A DNA stretch of 64,000 bases from Bacteroidota bacterium (lineage in GTDB: Bacteria > Bacteroidota > Bacteroidia > Chitinophagales > Chitinophagaceae): NCBI GenBank assembly GCA_018267705.1, contig JAFDXX010000004.1, forward strand, positions 496,001-560,000, read 5' to 3'. Of the stretch, positions 26,873 to 36,437 are shown piece by piece (positions within the stretch are counted from its first letter, which is position 1; each line of letters starts with the position of its first letter). The translations under genes were made by a program, and so were the position numbers. Below the pieces are notes generated by a model. That model saw only the letters and a list, made by a program, of their open reading frames with translations. It was not told where the DNA came from and ran no database searches.

Positions 26873-28246
26873 GTGAAAAAACTAATTCAAACTTTTAAAA
26901 ATATTTGGGCAATTGAAGAGTTGCGTCAAAAAATTTCTGTTACATTAATTTTAATTTTAATATACAGATTAGGCTCGCATATTACTTTGCCCGGTATTAA
27001 TCCTAACTTATTAGATCAAGCTAAACTTAATTCTTCCGATAAAGGATTACTTGGTTTATTTAACAGTTTTGCAGGTGGTGCATTTACGCAAGCATCTATT
27101 TTAGCTTTAGGTATTATGCCTTATATTTCTGCATCTATCTTTATGCAATTGATGACTATTTTAGTTCCTCAATTACAAAAAATTCAAAAAGAAGGAGAGA
27201 GTGGCAGAAAAAAAATTAACCAATGGACACGTTACTTAACCGTTATTGTAACTGCATTTCAGGCATCGGCCTATATTGCTTATTTAACTAATCCTCAAGG
27301 TGGTTATGCAGCAGCCATAATGTTAGATACAACTTTATTTACTTTCACTACTATTATTACTTTAACTGCAGGAACTTTATTTGTAATGTGGTTGGGTGAA
27401 AAAATTCAAGATAAAGGTTTGGGTAATGGTACTTCAATAATAATTATGGTAGGTATTTTAAGCCGTTTACCACAAAGTATTATTCAAGAGTTTTCTACCA
27501 AACAACAAAAAGGTGGCGGAGGCTTAATTATATTTTTGCTTGAAATAGCTGTATTAATTGGTGTAATTGTAGGTTTAATTGTTTTAGTACAAGGGGTAAG
27601 AAAAATACCTGTAAACTATGCAAAACAAATTATTGGTAACCGACAATTTGGTGGTGCAAGACAATTTCTTCCTGTTAAAGTAAATAGTGCAGGTGTAATG
27701 CCAATTATTTTTGCACAAGCAATTATGTTTTTGCCAACCTTGGTATCATTTACTAAAATTGATTCTGCACAAGGCATTGTAAAAATATTTAATGATCAAA
27801 CAAATGGATGGTACATGCTTATCTATTCATTTATGACCATAGGATTTACATTCTTATATACAGCTTTAATTTTTAATCCGAAACAAATAGGCGAAGATTT
27901 GAAACGCAATAATGGTTTTATTCCCGGTGTAAAACCAGGGCAACCAACTGCAGATTATATTGGATCTATAATGGATAGAATTACATTACCCGGAGCTATT
28001 TTATTAGCAATTGTTGGTATTCTTCCAGGATTAATGAATACTTCTTACGGAAGTTTTAAATTTGTTTCCACACAAGGTTTTAGCACATTTTTTGGAGGAA
28101 CAAGTTTATTAATTATGGTAGGTGTAATATTAGACACATTGCAACAAATTGAAACCTATTTATTAATGCGTCAATACGATGGATTAATGAATAATGGCCG
28201 TATGCAAGGAAGACAAACAAGTATGCCAACCAGTAGCGTTATTTAA
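26873..28246 (+). CDS. secY: Protein translocase subunit SecY
   Basis: Channel subunit of the Sec translocon in the inner membrane, with ten predicted membrane helices. 457 residues. Motifs: N-terminal helix before RLGSHITLPGIN, plug region GLLGLFNSFAGGAF, IMPYISASIFMQLM, KIQKEGESGRKKINQWTRY, and the cytoplasmic PVNYAKQ...FLPVKVNSAGVMPIIFA loop. It uses a GTG start. A terminator-like hairpin precedes it and a strong terminator follows. Confidence 0.98.
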   Translation: MKKLIQTFKNIWAIEELRQKISVTLILILIYRLGSHITLPGINPNLLDQAKLNSSDKGLLGLFNSFAGGAFTQASILALGIMPYISASIFMQLMTILVPQLQKIQKEGESGRKKINQWTRYLTVIVTAFQASAYIAYLTNPQGGYAAAIMLDTTLFTFTTIITLTAGTLFVMWLGEKIQDKGLGNGTSIIIMVGILSRLPQSIIQEFSTKQQKGGGGLIIFLLEIAVLIGVIVGLIVLVQGVRKIPVNYAKQIIGNRQFGGARQFLPVKVNSAGVMPIIFAQAIMFLPTLVSFTKIDSAQGIVKIFNDQTNGWYMLIYSFMTIGFTFLYTALIFNPKQIGEDLKRNNGFIPGVKPGQPTADYIGSIMDRITLPGAILLAIVGILPGLMNTSYGSFKFVSTQGFSTFFGGTSLLIMVGVILDTLQQIETYLLMRQYDGLMNNGRMQGRQTSMPTSSVI

Positions 28247-28270
28247 TTTTTTAATGAGTGAATAAACTAG

Positions 28271-28300
28271 AACCTGCCGAAATTATAAGGCAGGTTTTTT
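28271..28300 (+). terminator. Rho-independent terminator after secY
   Basis: AACCTGCC (28271-28278) pairs with GGCAGGTT (28289-28296), followed by a T run. It ends the S10-spc transcription unit. Confidence 0.9.
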
Positions 28301-28358
28301 AATTTAGTAGAAAAATTGAGCATACAAAAAAGCATATAATAATATATTTTAAAAATTA

Positions 28359-29180
28359 ATGCGAAGACCCAACGGTATGATGATTTGTAAAACAGAAACA
28401 GAAATTGCTTTAATGAAAGAAGCAGCAACTTTAGTAAGTAAAACTTTAACTGAAGTTGCTAAAATATTAAAACCGGGCATTACAACTATGCAACTTGATA
28501 CTTTGTGTGCTACTTTTGTAAAAGACCATAAAGCTATTCCTTCATTTTTTAATTATAATGGTTACCCGCATAATATTTGTGCAAGCGTTAATGATGTTGT
28601 GGTACATGGCTTTCCTACCAATACTGCACTAAAAGAAGGAGATGTAGTTTCAATTGATATGGGTGTTATTTTAAATGGCTGGCATGGAGACCATGCATAT
28701 ACTTTTATTTTGGGTGAAGTAAGCAACGAAATAAAACAATTGGTTAAAATAACTAAAGAGAGTTTATACAAAGGCATTGAGAAAGCAATTGTAAACAACA
28801 GAGTAGGAGACATAGCTTTTGCTATTCAAGAACATACTGAAAAAAAATATGGATATGGTGTAGTAAGAGAATTAGTAGGCCATGGCTTAGGACGAAATTT
28901 ACATGAAGACCCACAAGTACCTAATTATGGTAAACGCGGCAGTGGAGTTAAATTAAAAGATAATTTAGTGTTAGCAATAGAGCCTATGATTAATTTAGGA
29001 ACTAAAGATGTTTTTACCGATAATGATGGATGGACAGTTAGAACAAAAGATGGAAAAGTATCTGTACATTTTGAACACGATGTTTGTGTAAAGAAGAATA
29101 AAGCTTTAATATTATCTGATTACAGTATTATTGAAACTGCTGAAAAAGCAAATTCAAACCTGAATACTTCATATTATTAA
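28359..29180 (+). CDS. map: Methionine aminopeptidase, type I
   Basis: Removes the initiator methionine from nascent proteins; dinuclear metal enzyme. Up to 273 residues. The ligand motifs are IDMGVILNGWHGDHAYTF (two aspartates), the histidine in VGHGLGRNLHEDP, EPMINLG and the glutamate in VHFEHDVCV. No N-terminal zinc extension is present. The start could also be one of the tandem ATGs at 28377 or 28380, which match related proteins beginning at MICKTETEI. In related genomes map often leads into infA and rpmJ, but here it stands alone. Confidence 0.95.
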   Translation: MRRPNGMMICKTETEIALMKEAATLVSKTLTEVAKILKPGITTMQLDTLCATFVKDHKAIPSFFNYNGYPHNICASVNDVVVHGFPTNTALKEGDVVSIDMGVILNGWHGDHAYTFILGEVSNEIKQLVKITKESLYKGIEKAIVNNRVGDIAFAIQEHTEKKYGYGVVRELVGHGLGRNLHEDPQVPNYGKRGSGVKLKDNLVLAIEPMINLGTKDVFTDNDGWTVRTKDGKVSVHFEHDVCVKKNKALILSDYSIIETAEKANSNLNTSYY

Positions 29181-29200
29181 ATATCAACTAAACAATAAAG

Positions 29201-29230
29201 AAAAGTCAAAATATTTATTTTGGCTTTTTT
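29201..29230 (+). terminator. Rho-independent terminator after map
   Basis: AAAAGTCAAAA (29201-29211) pairs with TTTTGGCTTTT (29218-29228) with one wobble, followed by more T residues. The next gene's apparent TTG start lies inside it, so a GTG further on is used. Confidence 0.75.
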
Positions 29231-29240
29231 AATTTTAAAT

Positions 29241-30482
29241 GTGAATCAACAAAAAACTTTAGTAGTAATTGGTGGTGGAGCAGCAGGTTTTTTTTGTGCT
29301 GTAAACGCAGCAAAAATGAATACTGCTTTACGTGTAATTATTGTAGAAAAAACTAATAAAATACTAAGTAAAGTTAGAATAAGTGGTGGGGGAAGATGTA
29401 ATGTAACCCATGCCTGCTTTGATTTACAAGAGCTAAGCAAAAAATATCCGAGAGGGCAAAACTTTTTAAAAAAAGCATTTCATTGGTTTAATACAAAACA
29501 TACTATTAATTGGTTTAAAGAAAGAGGCGTTGAATTAAAAACAGAATCAGATGGCAGAATGTTTCCTATAACTAACACTTCTGAAACAATTATTGAGTGT
29601 TTATTAAAAGAAGCAAATAAATATAAAGTTGAAATTTTATTAAATAGAAGTGTTGAAAAAATTGATGTACTGCAAAATAATAATCAATTCAAATTAAACT
29701 TTTCAAACACAGAATGTATACTTGCCAATTTTGTTTGCATTGCAACAGGGGGTTACCCCAAAGCAACAATGTTTAATTGGTTACTTGCAATTAACCATAC
29801 TATTAGCAAACCCTTACCATCATTATTTACTTTTAATATACCTAACAACAAAATTGTAGCATTAATGGGTATTAGTGTTGATGCTGCAACAGTAAAAATT
29901 AACGGAACAAAATTAATAAGTGAAGGTCCATTATTAATTACACATTGGGGTATGAGTGGGCCTGCAATATTAAAATTATCTGCATTTGCTGCAATAGAAC
30001 TTGCTGCAATGAATTATAATTTTTCTATAAGTGTAAATTGGCTTCCTACTTATAATGATCAATCTTTAAAAAATGAATGGTTGTTGCTGAGAAAAAGAAT
30101 GAGCTCGCAAAAAATGAGTTATAAAAACCCTTTTCAATTACCTAACAGATTGTGGCAATATTTTTTAGATGAATGTGAGATAAACGATAATATTAGATGG
30201 AGCGATGTAACAGCTACTCAACAAAATAAACTTATTAAAACCCTTACTGCACAAGAGTTTTGTGTAAAAGGTAAAACTACTTTTAAAGAAGAATTTGTAA
30301 CATGCGGGGGAATAAAATTAAATGAGGTTGATGTAAATACAATGCAAAGTAAAATTATACCTCATTTATTTTTTGCAGGTGAAATTTTAGATATTGATGG
30401 AATAACCGGAGGTTTTAATTTTCAAAATGCATGGACAACAGCATATATTGCTGCTAAATCAATTGCAGTATTTTCGGTTTAA
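29241..30482 (+). CDS. FAD-dependent oxidoreductase, HI0933/YhiN (BaiN) family
   Basis: Flavoprotein of unknown substrate. About 413 residues from a GTG at 29241. N-terminal Rossmann FAD site VVIGGGAAGFFCAVNAA, then the signature KVRISGGGRCNVTHACFD, a middle HI0933 domain, and the C-terminal FAD loop FAGEILDIDGITGGFNFQNAW. A longer reading begins with TTG at 29220 inside the map terminator and is unlikely. Some family members are described as reductases of unsaturated substrates, but no specificity can be read here. Confidence 0.9.
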   Translation: MNQQKTLVVIGGGAAGFFCAVNAAKMNTALRVIIVEKTNKILSKVRISGGGRCNVTHACFDLQELSKKYPRGQNFLKKAFHWFNTKHTINWFKERGVELKTESDGRMFPITNTSETIIECLLKEANKYKVEILLNRSVEKIDVLQNNNQFKLNFSNTECILANFVCIATGGYPKATMFNWLLAINHTISKPLPSLFTFNIPNNKIVALMGISVDAATVKINGTKLISEGPLLITHWGMSGPAILKLSAFAAIELAAMNYNFSISVNWLPTYNDQSLKNEWLLLRKRMSSQKMSYKNPFQLPNRLWQYFLDECEINDNIRWSDVTATQQNKLIKTLTAQEFCVKGKTTFKEEFVTCGGIKLNEVDVNTMQSKIIPHLFFAGEILDIDGITGGFNFQNAWTTAYIAAKSIAVFSV

Positions 30483-30488
30483 ATTTTA

Positions 30489-31679
30489 TTAAAACGGGAA
30501 ACTAATTTTGCCCATACTAACTGAGGGTATGTTTTTTCCATAGTTTGTTGTACCTCCACAAACTGCTTCATTGGCAAGTGTAGCAAATAGTATAGCCTCT
30601 TTTGCATCAGGATTAATACCAAATTCATTCATATCTTTTATAATGCAATTATTTAATTGTTGTTTAATATGTTGCATTAATAACGTATTATGCTTACCAC
30701 CGCCACTTGTATACAAAACAAAATGTTTGTTGTTTATTATTTTTTTTATGGCATTGGTTATTGTTATTGCAGTAAATATGTTTAAGGTAGCCATTACATC
30801 TGCATGACTAATTGCTGTGATACCTGCACTTGCTTTTGCTGCTGCAACATATTCTAAATTAAATAATTCAGGACCTGTTGTTTTAGGAAGTGGTTTTTCA
30901 AAAAAATCATTTGCAATTAATGCATTTAAAAATGGTTCGTTGATGCTTCCTTGTTGGGCAATTAATGAGTTTTCATCAAAAAATTTCCCTTCAAAATTTT
31001 GTTGTACATAAGCATCCATTAATGTATTACCCGGTCCGGTATCGGTACTCATAATTTTATCTGCATCTAAATCTTCAGACAAAAAAGTAAAATTAGCAAT
31101 ACCGCCAATATTAAGCATAATGCGGTTTTCGCCGGGTTTACTAAATAATAAATAATCACCATACATAGCTAATGGTGCACCTTCTCCGCCTGCTGCAATA
31201 TGTTTTTGCCTAAAATCACTGATAGTTATAATACCTGTTTTAACAGCTAAATGGTCACCATCTCCAATTTGTAAAGTTCCATTACCATACATGTTGTGTT
31301 GGTGTAAAAATTTTGGAGCATGATAAATTGATTGTCCATGACTGGCAATTAAATCAATAGCATTGGTAGCAATATTATTTTTTGAAAGAAAATTGTGAAT
31401 GATTGTAGCATGTTGTTCTGCAATCCATTCATTTAATAAACAAACTTTTTCTAAATCAACTTGTCTTTTACTGAAAATAGATTTTACTGATTGTTTAAAT
31501 TGATTATTGTAAGGTACTGTTTCAAAATGTGTTAATATAATTTTAGTTGATGACCCGCTATTTCTGAATTTACATAAAGCAATATCTAAACCATCTAACG
31601 AAGTACCACTCATTAAACCAATAATGGTACGTTCTTCTTTTAAGCCAATATTGTATAGTTGTTGAATATTTTTATTCAT
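30489..31679 (-). CDS. anmK: Anhydro-N-acetylmuramic acid kinase
   Basis: Cell-wall recycling kinase that opens and phosphorylates 1,6-anhydroMurNAc to MurNAc-6-phosphate. 396 residues with the defining IIGLMSGTSLDGLDIALC, NIGGIANFTFL, STDTGPGNTLMDAYVQ and YTSGGGKHNTLLM segments. The ATG at 31679, one base past the bioA stop, is preferred over a TTG at 31688 that would overlap it. Likely co-transcribed after bioA. A dipeptide epimerase at 40529 could serve the same recycling route. Confidence 0.96.
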   Translation of the reverse strand: MNKNIQQLYNIGLKEERTIIGLMSGTSLDGLDIALCKFRNSGSSTKIILTHFETVPYNNQFKQSVKSIFSKRQVDLEKVCLLNEWIAEQHATIIHNFLSKNNIATNAIDLIASHGQSIYHAPKFLHQHNMYGNGTLQIGDGDHLAVKTGIITISDFRQKHIAAGGEGAPLAMYGDYLLFSKPGENRIMLNIGGIANFTFLSEDLDADKIMSTDTGPGNTLMDAYVQQNFEGKFFDENSLIAQQGSINEPFLNALIANDFFEKPLPKTTGPELFNLEYVAAAKASAGITAISHADVMATLNIFTAITITNAIKKIINNKHFVLYTSGGGKHNTLLMQHIKQQLNNCIIKDMNEFGINPDAKEAILFATLANEAVCGGTTNYGKNIPSVSMGKISFPF

Positions 31680-31680
31680 A

Positions 31681-32967
31681 TTATTCAATAATTTTTAGAA
31701 TTACTGCATATACTTTTTCTAATTCATTTTCTGTGATGCAATAGGGAGGCATTATATAAACTGTATTTCCTAAAGGACGAATGTAAACACCCATCTGCAT
31801 TGCTTTTTGTGTAATAGTAGTTGAAATGTTGTTAAGATATTCATCTTTACCTTTAACTATTTCAAAGGCAACAATTGTACCCAATGTTCTTATGTTTTTT
31901 ATAGTATTGTTTTTGCTTTGTAAAAGTATATTTGCGAATAAAATATTTTTATCATTAATCCATTTTATTTTATTCAAACATTCTTCATTCAGTAATAAAT
32001 CTAAACTTGCCAATGCTGTTGTACATGCCAATGGATTAGCTGTAAAAGAATGACCGTGAAAAAAAGTTTTCAATTTATCATCTGTAACATAAGCATTATA
32101 TATATCTGCTGTACAAGCTGTAACACCTAAAGCCATTGTGCCGCCAGTTAAACCTTTGCTTAAGCAAATTATATCTGGTTTAATTGTAATGTATTCGCTT
32201 GCAAATAATTTCCCTGTTCTGCCAAAACCTGTCATTACTTCATCTGCAATGCAAATAATATGGTGCTCTTTTACAGTTGAAAGAATTTTATTTAATAATT
32301 GGGCATTATACATTTTAATACCACCTGCACCTTGTACTAAAGGTTCATAAATAAATGCAGCAATTTCATTGGCATGTTGTTGTATGGTTAATTGTATTGC
32401 TTCAATATTTTCTTCTGTAGGCGTATCTATAAATATTACTTCGAATAATAAATTATGAAAAGCCAATGTAAAAACACTTCTATCACTAACACTCATAGCA
32501 CCAAATGTATCTCCATGATAACTGTTGTTAAATGCAAGAATTTTGTTGCGTGCATATTGAGTTGTTTTATTTCCATTTTCTTGTTTATTCCACCAATATT
32601 GAATTGCCATTTTTAAAGCCACTTCTGTAGATGTACTACCATTATCACTATAAAAAATTTTTGAAAAAACACCGGGAAGAATGGATAATAATTTTTCTGC
32701 TAATGTAATAGCAGGTTTGTGTGTAAAGCCTGCAAAAATAACTTGTTCAAGCTGTAATGCTTGCTGGTAAAGCTTTTCAGCAATATATGTATTTGAGTGT
32801 CCATGTAAAGTTACCCACCAACTGCTTATTGCATCAATATATTCATTCCCATCCTCATCAATTAATAAACTATTTATTCCTTTTGTAATAGGAATGGGTG
32901 GCAACATATTTTTTTGTTGTGTGAATGGATGCCAAATTACTTTTTTATCTCTTTCTGTTAAGGTCAT
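31681..32967 (-). CDS. bioA: Adenosylmethionine-8-amino-7-oxononanoate aminotransferase
   Basis: PLP aminotransferase of biotin synthesis (KAPA to DAPA, using S-adenosylmethionine). 428 residues. Diagnostic features are VIWHPFTQQKNM at the N-terminus, DAISSWWVTLHGH (WWV is characteristic), NSYHGDTFGAMSVSD, ADEVMTGFGRTG and the PLP lysine in CLSKGLTGGTM. No other bio genes are nearby in this window. Confidence 0.96.
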   Translation of the reverse strand: MTLTERDKKVIWHPFTQQKNMLPPIPITKGINSLLIDEDGNEYIDAISSWWVTLHGHSNTYIAEKLYQQALQLEQVIFAGFTHKPAITLAEKLLSILPGVFSKIFYSDNGSTSTEVALKMAIQYWWNKQENGNKTTQYARNKILAFNNSYHGDTFGAMSVSDRSVFTLAFHNLLFEVIFIDTPTEENIEAIQLTIQQHANEIAAFIYEPLVQGAGGIKMYNAQLLNKILSTVKEHHIICIADEVMTGFGRTGKLFASEYITIKPDIICLSKGLTGGTMALGVTACTADIYNAYVTDDKLKTFFHGHSFTANPLACTTALASLDLLLNEECLNKIKWINDKNILFANILLQSKNNTIKNIRTLGTIVAFEIVKGKDEYLNNISTTITQKAMQMGVYIRPLGNTVYIMPPYCITENELEKVYAVILKIIE

Positions 32968-32983
32968 GAAGCAAATGTATAAG

Positions 32984-33508
32984 TTACCAATTTTTTAATT
33001 TTTTATTCTCGGCTGTATGTGTTCTAATCATTGTACCATAATCCCATTGTTTAGCTAAAGCATTTATTGCCATGGCAATTCGTTTACTTTTTGTTTCAAT
33101 GGTTTTAGCACTTTCAATCCATTTGCTAAAATAATTTTGATGCCCTTGAGGTAATTTTTTAAAGAAGCTATAAGCTTTTGGTTCATCATTTAGGCATTCA
33201 ATAAATTCTTTATTTAACTCATAGCCTTTTTTATCTTCTTTTAATTGTACTTTTATTTTATCACCTTTTATTTTTTTAATGCCTTTTCGCATGCTTGCAT
33301 TAATTGCCATAATAAAAGTTCCATCTCCCATTGGCAATAAGGCTACACCTTGAAATTCAAACTCATCTAATTTCCCTTTTACTCTAAAACTTTTTTTATT
33401 ATTGGGTTTTAATTGTTGAGCAATAGTTTCAGAAATTTCAATATATGTCCAACCGGTTTTTTCACCTTGTTTATCAAATTTTTTTAGAATGGTTGAAAAC
33501 TGGATCAT
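32984..33508 (-). CDS. YdeI/OmpD-associated protein with DUF1905-like N-terminal domain
   Basis: 174 residues. The N-terminal ~90 residues match the DUF1905 pattern (GWTYIEISETIAQQL, VKGKLDEFEFQGVALLPMGDG). The C-terminal part resembles the YdeI bacteriocin-protection domain (FFKKLPQGHQNYFSKWIESAKTIETKSKRI). The biochemical role is unknown. Its start overlaps the queG stop by one base, indicating an operon. Confidence 0.8.
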   Translation of the reverse strand: MIQFSTILKKFDKQGEKTGWTYIEISETIAQQLKPNNKKSFRVKGKLDEFEFQGVALLPMGDGTFIMAINASMRKGIKKIKGDKIKVQLKEDKKGYELNKEFIECLNDEPKAYSFFKKLPQGHQNYFSKWIESAKTIETKSKRIAMAINALAKQWDYGTMIRTHTAENKKLKNW

Positions 33509-34437
33509 TATTGTTGAATGAATTTTATGTTACGAATTATGCCATTATATTTTGATCTTTTTAATGGCGAATATTTAAAAATTTTTTTAAAGCTTTCTTC
33601 ACTTATTGCTTCCCATTCTTTTGTAGATAAGTTTAATATTTCAGGTATTGGTGTAAAATCTGTATCTGTATTAGGTTTGCTGAATCTGTTCCAAGGGCAT
33701 ACATCTTGACAAACATCGCATCCAAACATCCAATTGTTAAACTTATCTTTCATTTCATTAGGCAATAATTCATCTTTCAATTCAATAGTAAAATAAGAAA
33801 TACATTTACTGCCATTAATTGTTTTATTTGGAAGAATGGCATTGGTTGGACAACTGTCTATACACTTAGTACAAGAACCACAATAATCTTTTGCATAAGG
33901 ATCATCATAATTTAATTGAATATCTACAATTAGTGTAGCAATAAAATAAAATGAACCGCTTTGTTTTGTAATTAAATTTCCATTTTTTCCCACCCAACCT
34001 AAACCACTTTTTACAGCCCATGCCCTTTCTAATACAGGTGCACTATCTACAAAACCTCTTCCCGTTATCTCACCAATTTGTGTATTTAGCTCAAATAAAA
34101 ATTCATGTAATTTATCTTTAATAATAAAATGATAATCTTTTCCGTAAGCATACTTTGCAATATGCGGTGTATTTGTTTTTTGTTGCTCTGTAGGAAAATA
34201 ATTTTGCATTAAAGTAATTACACTTTTTGCACCCGGCACTAATTTTTGCGGATTAATTCGTAAATCAAAATGATTTTCCATGTATTTCATTTTTCCATGA
34301 AACCCTTTCTGTAACCAATTTTCAAGCCTTTTTGCGTCTTCGTTTAATGGAGTAGCTTTAGCAATGCCGCAATAATTAAAACCTAATTGCTGTGCAATGT
34401 TTTTTACAATTTTTGTATGTGCAGAAATTAATTCCAA
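33508..34437 (-). CDS. queG: Epoxyqueuosine reductase
   Basis: Last step of queuosine synthesis in tRNA: cobalamin and iron-sulfur dependent reduction of epoxyqueuosine. 309 residues, with [10 protein letters not shown] at the N-terminus, [15 protein letters not shown], and two 4Fe-4S clusters in [15 protein letters not shown] and [11 protein letters not shown]. The short form lacks the C-terminal HEAT-like repeats of longer QueG proteins. It lies 2 bases after dtd, another tRNA-related gene. Confidence 0.95.
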   Translation of the reverse strand: MELISAHTKIVKNIAQQLGFNYCGIAKATPLNEDAKRLENWLQKGFHGKMKYMENHFDLRINPQKLVPGAKSVITLMQNYFPTEQQKTNTPHIAKYAYGKDYHFIIKDKLHEFLFELNTQIGEITGRGFVDSAPVLERAWAVKSGLGWVGKNGNLITKQSGSFYFIATLIVDIQLNYDDPYAKDYCGSCTKCIDSCPTNAILPNKTINGSKCISYFTIELKDELLPNEMKDKFNNWMFGCDVCQDVCPWNRFSKPNTDTDFTPIPEILNLSTKEWEAISEESFKKIFKYSPLKRSKYNGIIRNIKFIQQ

Positions 34438-34439
34438 CT

Positions 34440-34892
34440 TTATTCTTTATGCTTACTATCAATAAAAATTGTTACAGGACCATCATTCAACAAACTTACT
34501 TTCATATCTGCACCAAAAATTCCAGTTTGTATTTTTTTGTTTAAATCATTTTCTAATTGCTGAATAATTTGGTTATACAAAGGAATAGCGATATTGGGTT
34601 TACTTGCTTTTATGTATGAAGGTCTGTTTCCTTTTTTAGTGGCAGCATGTAAAGTAAATTGACTTATTAATAAAATATCTCCATTATTATCTAAAATACT
34701 TTTATTCATTACACCATTTTCATCATTAAAAATTCTAATGTTTACAATTTTATTACTTAACCAAATAATATCATCAGTTGTATCTGTATCTTCAATTCCT
34801 ACAAAAATTAATAATCCGTTTTTAATTGCACCCACTATGTTATCCTCAACAACAACCGAAGCATGTGTAACACGTTGTATAAGAACACGCAT
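34440..34892 (-). CDS. dtd: D-aminoacyl-tRNA deacylase
   Basis: Removes D-amino acids or misattached glycine from tRNA. 150 residues, with [15 protein letters not shown], the SQFTLHA active-site motif and the cis-proline signature NDGPVTI near the C-terminus. Divergent from arfB with only 21 bases between start codons. Followed by queG. Confidence 0.97.
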   Translation of the reverse strand: MRVLIQRVTHASVVVEDNIVGAIKNGLLIFVGIEDTDTTDDIIWLSNKIVNIRIFNDENGVMNKSILDNNGDILLISQFTLHAATKKGNRPSYIKASKPNIAIPLYNQIIQQLENDLNKKIQTGIFGADMKVSLLNDGPVTIFIDSKHKE

Positions 34893-34913
34893 GTTTTATA
34901 GTATTTTTATGCA

Positions 34914-35321
34914 ATGAAGATAGATATTACCTCTGAAATAATTTTTAAAACTGCACGTAGTGGCGGTAAAGGTGGACAAAACGTAAACAAAGTTGAAACT
35001 ATGGTTGAAGGTAGATGGAATATAGCTACATCAAGCATTGTAAATAATGAACAAAAAATAGTTATTACCAAAAAGTTGGCTAACCGAATTACTTTAGATG
35101 GATTTTTATTAATAAAATCGCAAGAGAGCAGAACACAATTAGGAAATAAAAATTTAGTAATAAAGAAAATGAATGAGTTGGTAAATATTGCATTAATAAA
35201 AAAGAAAAGTAGAATTGCAACAAAAATTTCTGCAGCATCAAAAGAAAAAAGAATAGACACAAAAAAACGAAATGCTTTTAATAAATTAGGAAGAAAAAAA
35301 GTTAATCCGAACGATTTTTAA
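34914..35321 (+). CDS. arfB: Alternative ribosome-rescue factor, peptidyl-tRNA hydrolase ArfB
   Basis: Codon-independent release factor that hydrolyses peptidyl-tRNA on stalled ribosomes. 135 residues, with the release-factor catalytic loop SGGKGGQNVNK (GGQ at 20-22) and a basic C-terminal tail (KEKRIDTKKRNAFNKLGRKK) that is expected to sit in the empty mRNA channel. No stop-codon recognition domain is present, which separates it from RF1/RF2. Confidence 0.93.
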   Translation: MKIDITSEIIFKTARSGGKGGQNVNKVETMVEGRWNIATSSIVNNEQKIVITKKLANRITLDGFLLIKSQESRTQLGNKNLVIKKMNELVNIALIKKKSRIATKISAASKEKRIDTKKRNAFNKLGRKKVNPNDF

Positions 35322-35345
35322 ATACAAACTTTTTCTATTCTTTAT

Positions 35346-36404
35346 ATGAAAATTTATGCTACTATATTTTTTATAATTGCACTTATTTTTTTAAGTGTTG
35401 CATGGACAAATAATTTATTTAAGCCAACTCCATTAAAATTTGTTATTCCCAAAAATTGGCCATTACCTGTGTATGATTTTAAAAACAATCCATTAACTAA
35501 AGAAGGCTTTGAATTGGGCAGAATTTTATTTTATGATGAAATATTAAGTAAAGATTCAACCATTAGTTGTGCAAGTTGTCATCAGCAGTTTGTGGCTTTT
35601 ACAACGTATGCACACAACCTTAGCCATGGTATTAATAATTCTTTTACAACCCGTAATGCACCTGCATTACAAAACTTGGCTTGGCAAAATAATTTCATGT
35701 GGGATGGTCGTATTCATCATTTAGATATGCAGCCCATAATACCCATTACTGCACAAAATGAAATGGGCGAAACAATGCAGAATGTTATTACTAAACTAAA
35801 CAGAAATAAACAATACAAGTTAATGTTTAAAGCTGCTTTTGGAGATGAAACCATCAATACGCAACGCATTACAAAAGCTATTAGTCAGTTTGTTATAATG
35901 TTGGTTAGCAATAATAGTAAGTACGATAAAGTAATGAGAGGAGAAACAACATTTATTCTTCCAGAAAAATTAGGTTATGAAATTTTTAAACAAAAATGTG
36001 TTACATGCCATAAAGAACCTTTTTTTACTGATTTTAGTTTTAGAAATAATGGCATAACTGCCGATAGCAGTTTAAATGATTTTGGAAGAATGGCAATCAC
36101 AAACAATAAAAACGATTCTTTAAAGTTTAGGGTACCATCACTTAGAAATGTTGCTGTTACTGCACCTTATGGGCACGACGGAAGATTTTTTTCTTTAATG
36201 AATGTGTTTGAACATTATAGAAAAAATATGAAAGTAATGCAAAATACCGACAGTTTACTTCAACACAAAATGCCTTTAACCAATTACGAAATTGGACAAC
36301 TAACCGCATTTCTTTATACACTTACCGATTCTACTTTTTTAAATAATGCAATGTTTACTCCGCCGAGTTATCATATTGCTCCTAACTTTACACACAATCA
36401 TTAA
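35346..36404 (+). CDS. Dihaem cytochrome c peroxidase (MauG/CcpA family)
   Basis: Periplasmic or membrane-tethered peroxidase reducing hydrogen peroxide with electrons from cytochromes. 352 residues. An N-terminal hydrophobic anchor (FFIIALIFLSVAW) is followed by two haem motifs, CASCH (about 75-79) and CVTCH (218-222). Also present are LSKDSTISCASCH, TRNAPALQNLAWQ, FMWDGRIHHLDMQ and the late VPSLRNVAVTAPYGHDGRF. Twenty-four bases after arfB and possibly in the same transcript, without a functional link I can see. Confidence 0.9.
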   Translation: MKIYATIFFIIALIFLSVAWTNNLFKPTPLKFVIPKNWPLPVYDFKNNPLTKEGFELGRILFYDEILSKDSTISCASCHQQFVAFTTYAHNLSHGINNSFTTRNAPALQNLAWQNNFMWDGRIHHLDMQPIIPITAQNEMGETMQNVITKLNRNKQYKLMFKAAFGDETINTQRITKAISQFVIMLVSNNSKYDKVMRGETTFILPEKLGYEIFKQKCVTCHKEPFFTDFSFRNNGITADSSLNDFGRMAITNNKNDSLKFRVPSLRNVAVTAPYGHDGRFFSLMNVFEHYRKNMKVMQNTDSLLQHKMPLTNYEIGQLTAFLYTLTDSTFLNNAMFTPPSYHIAPNFTHNH

Positions 36405-36437
36405 TAACGTATTTTTATTTTTTGTTTTATTATATAA

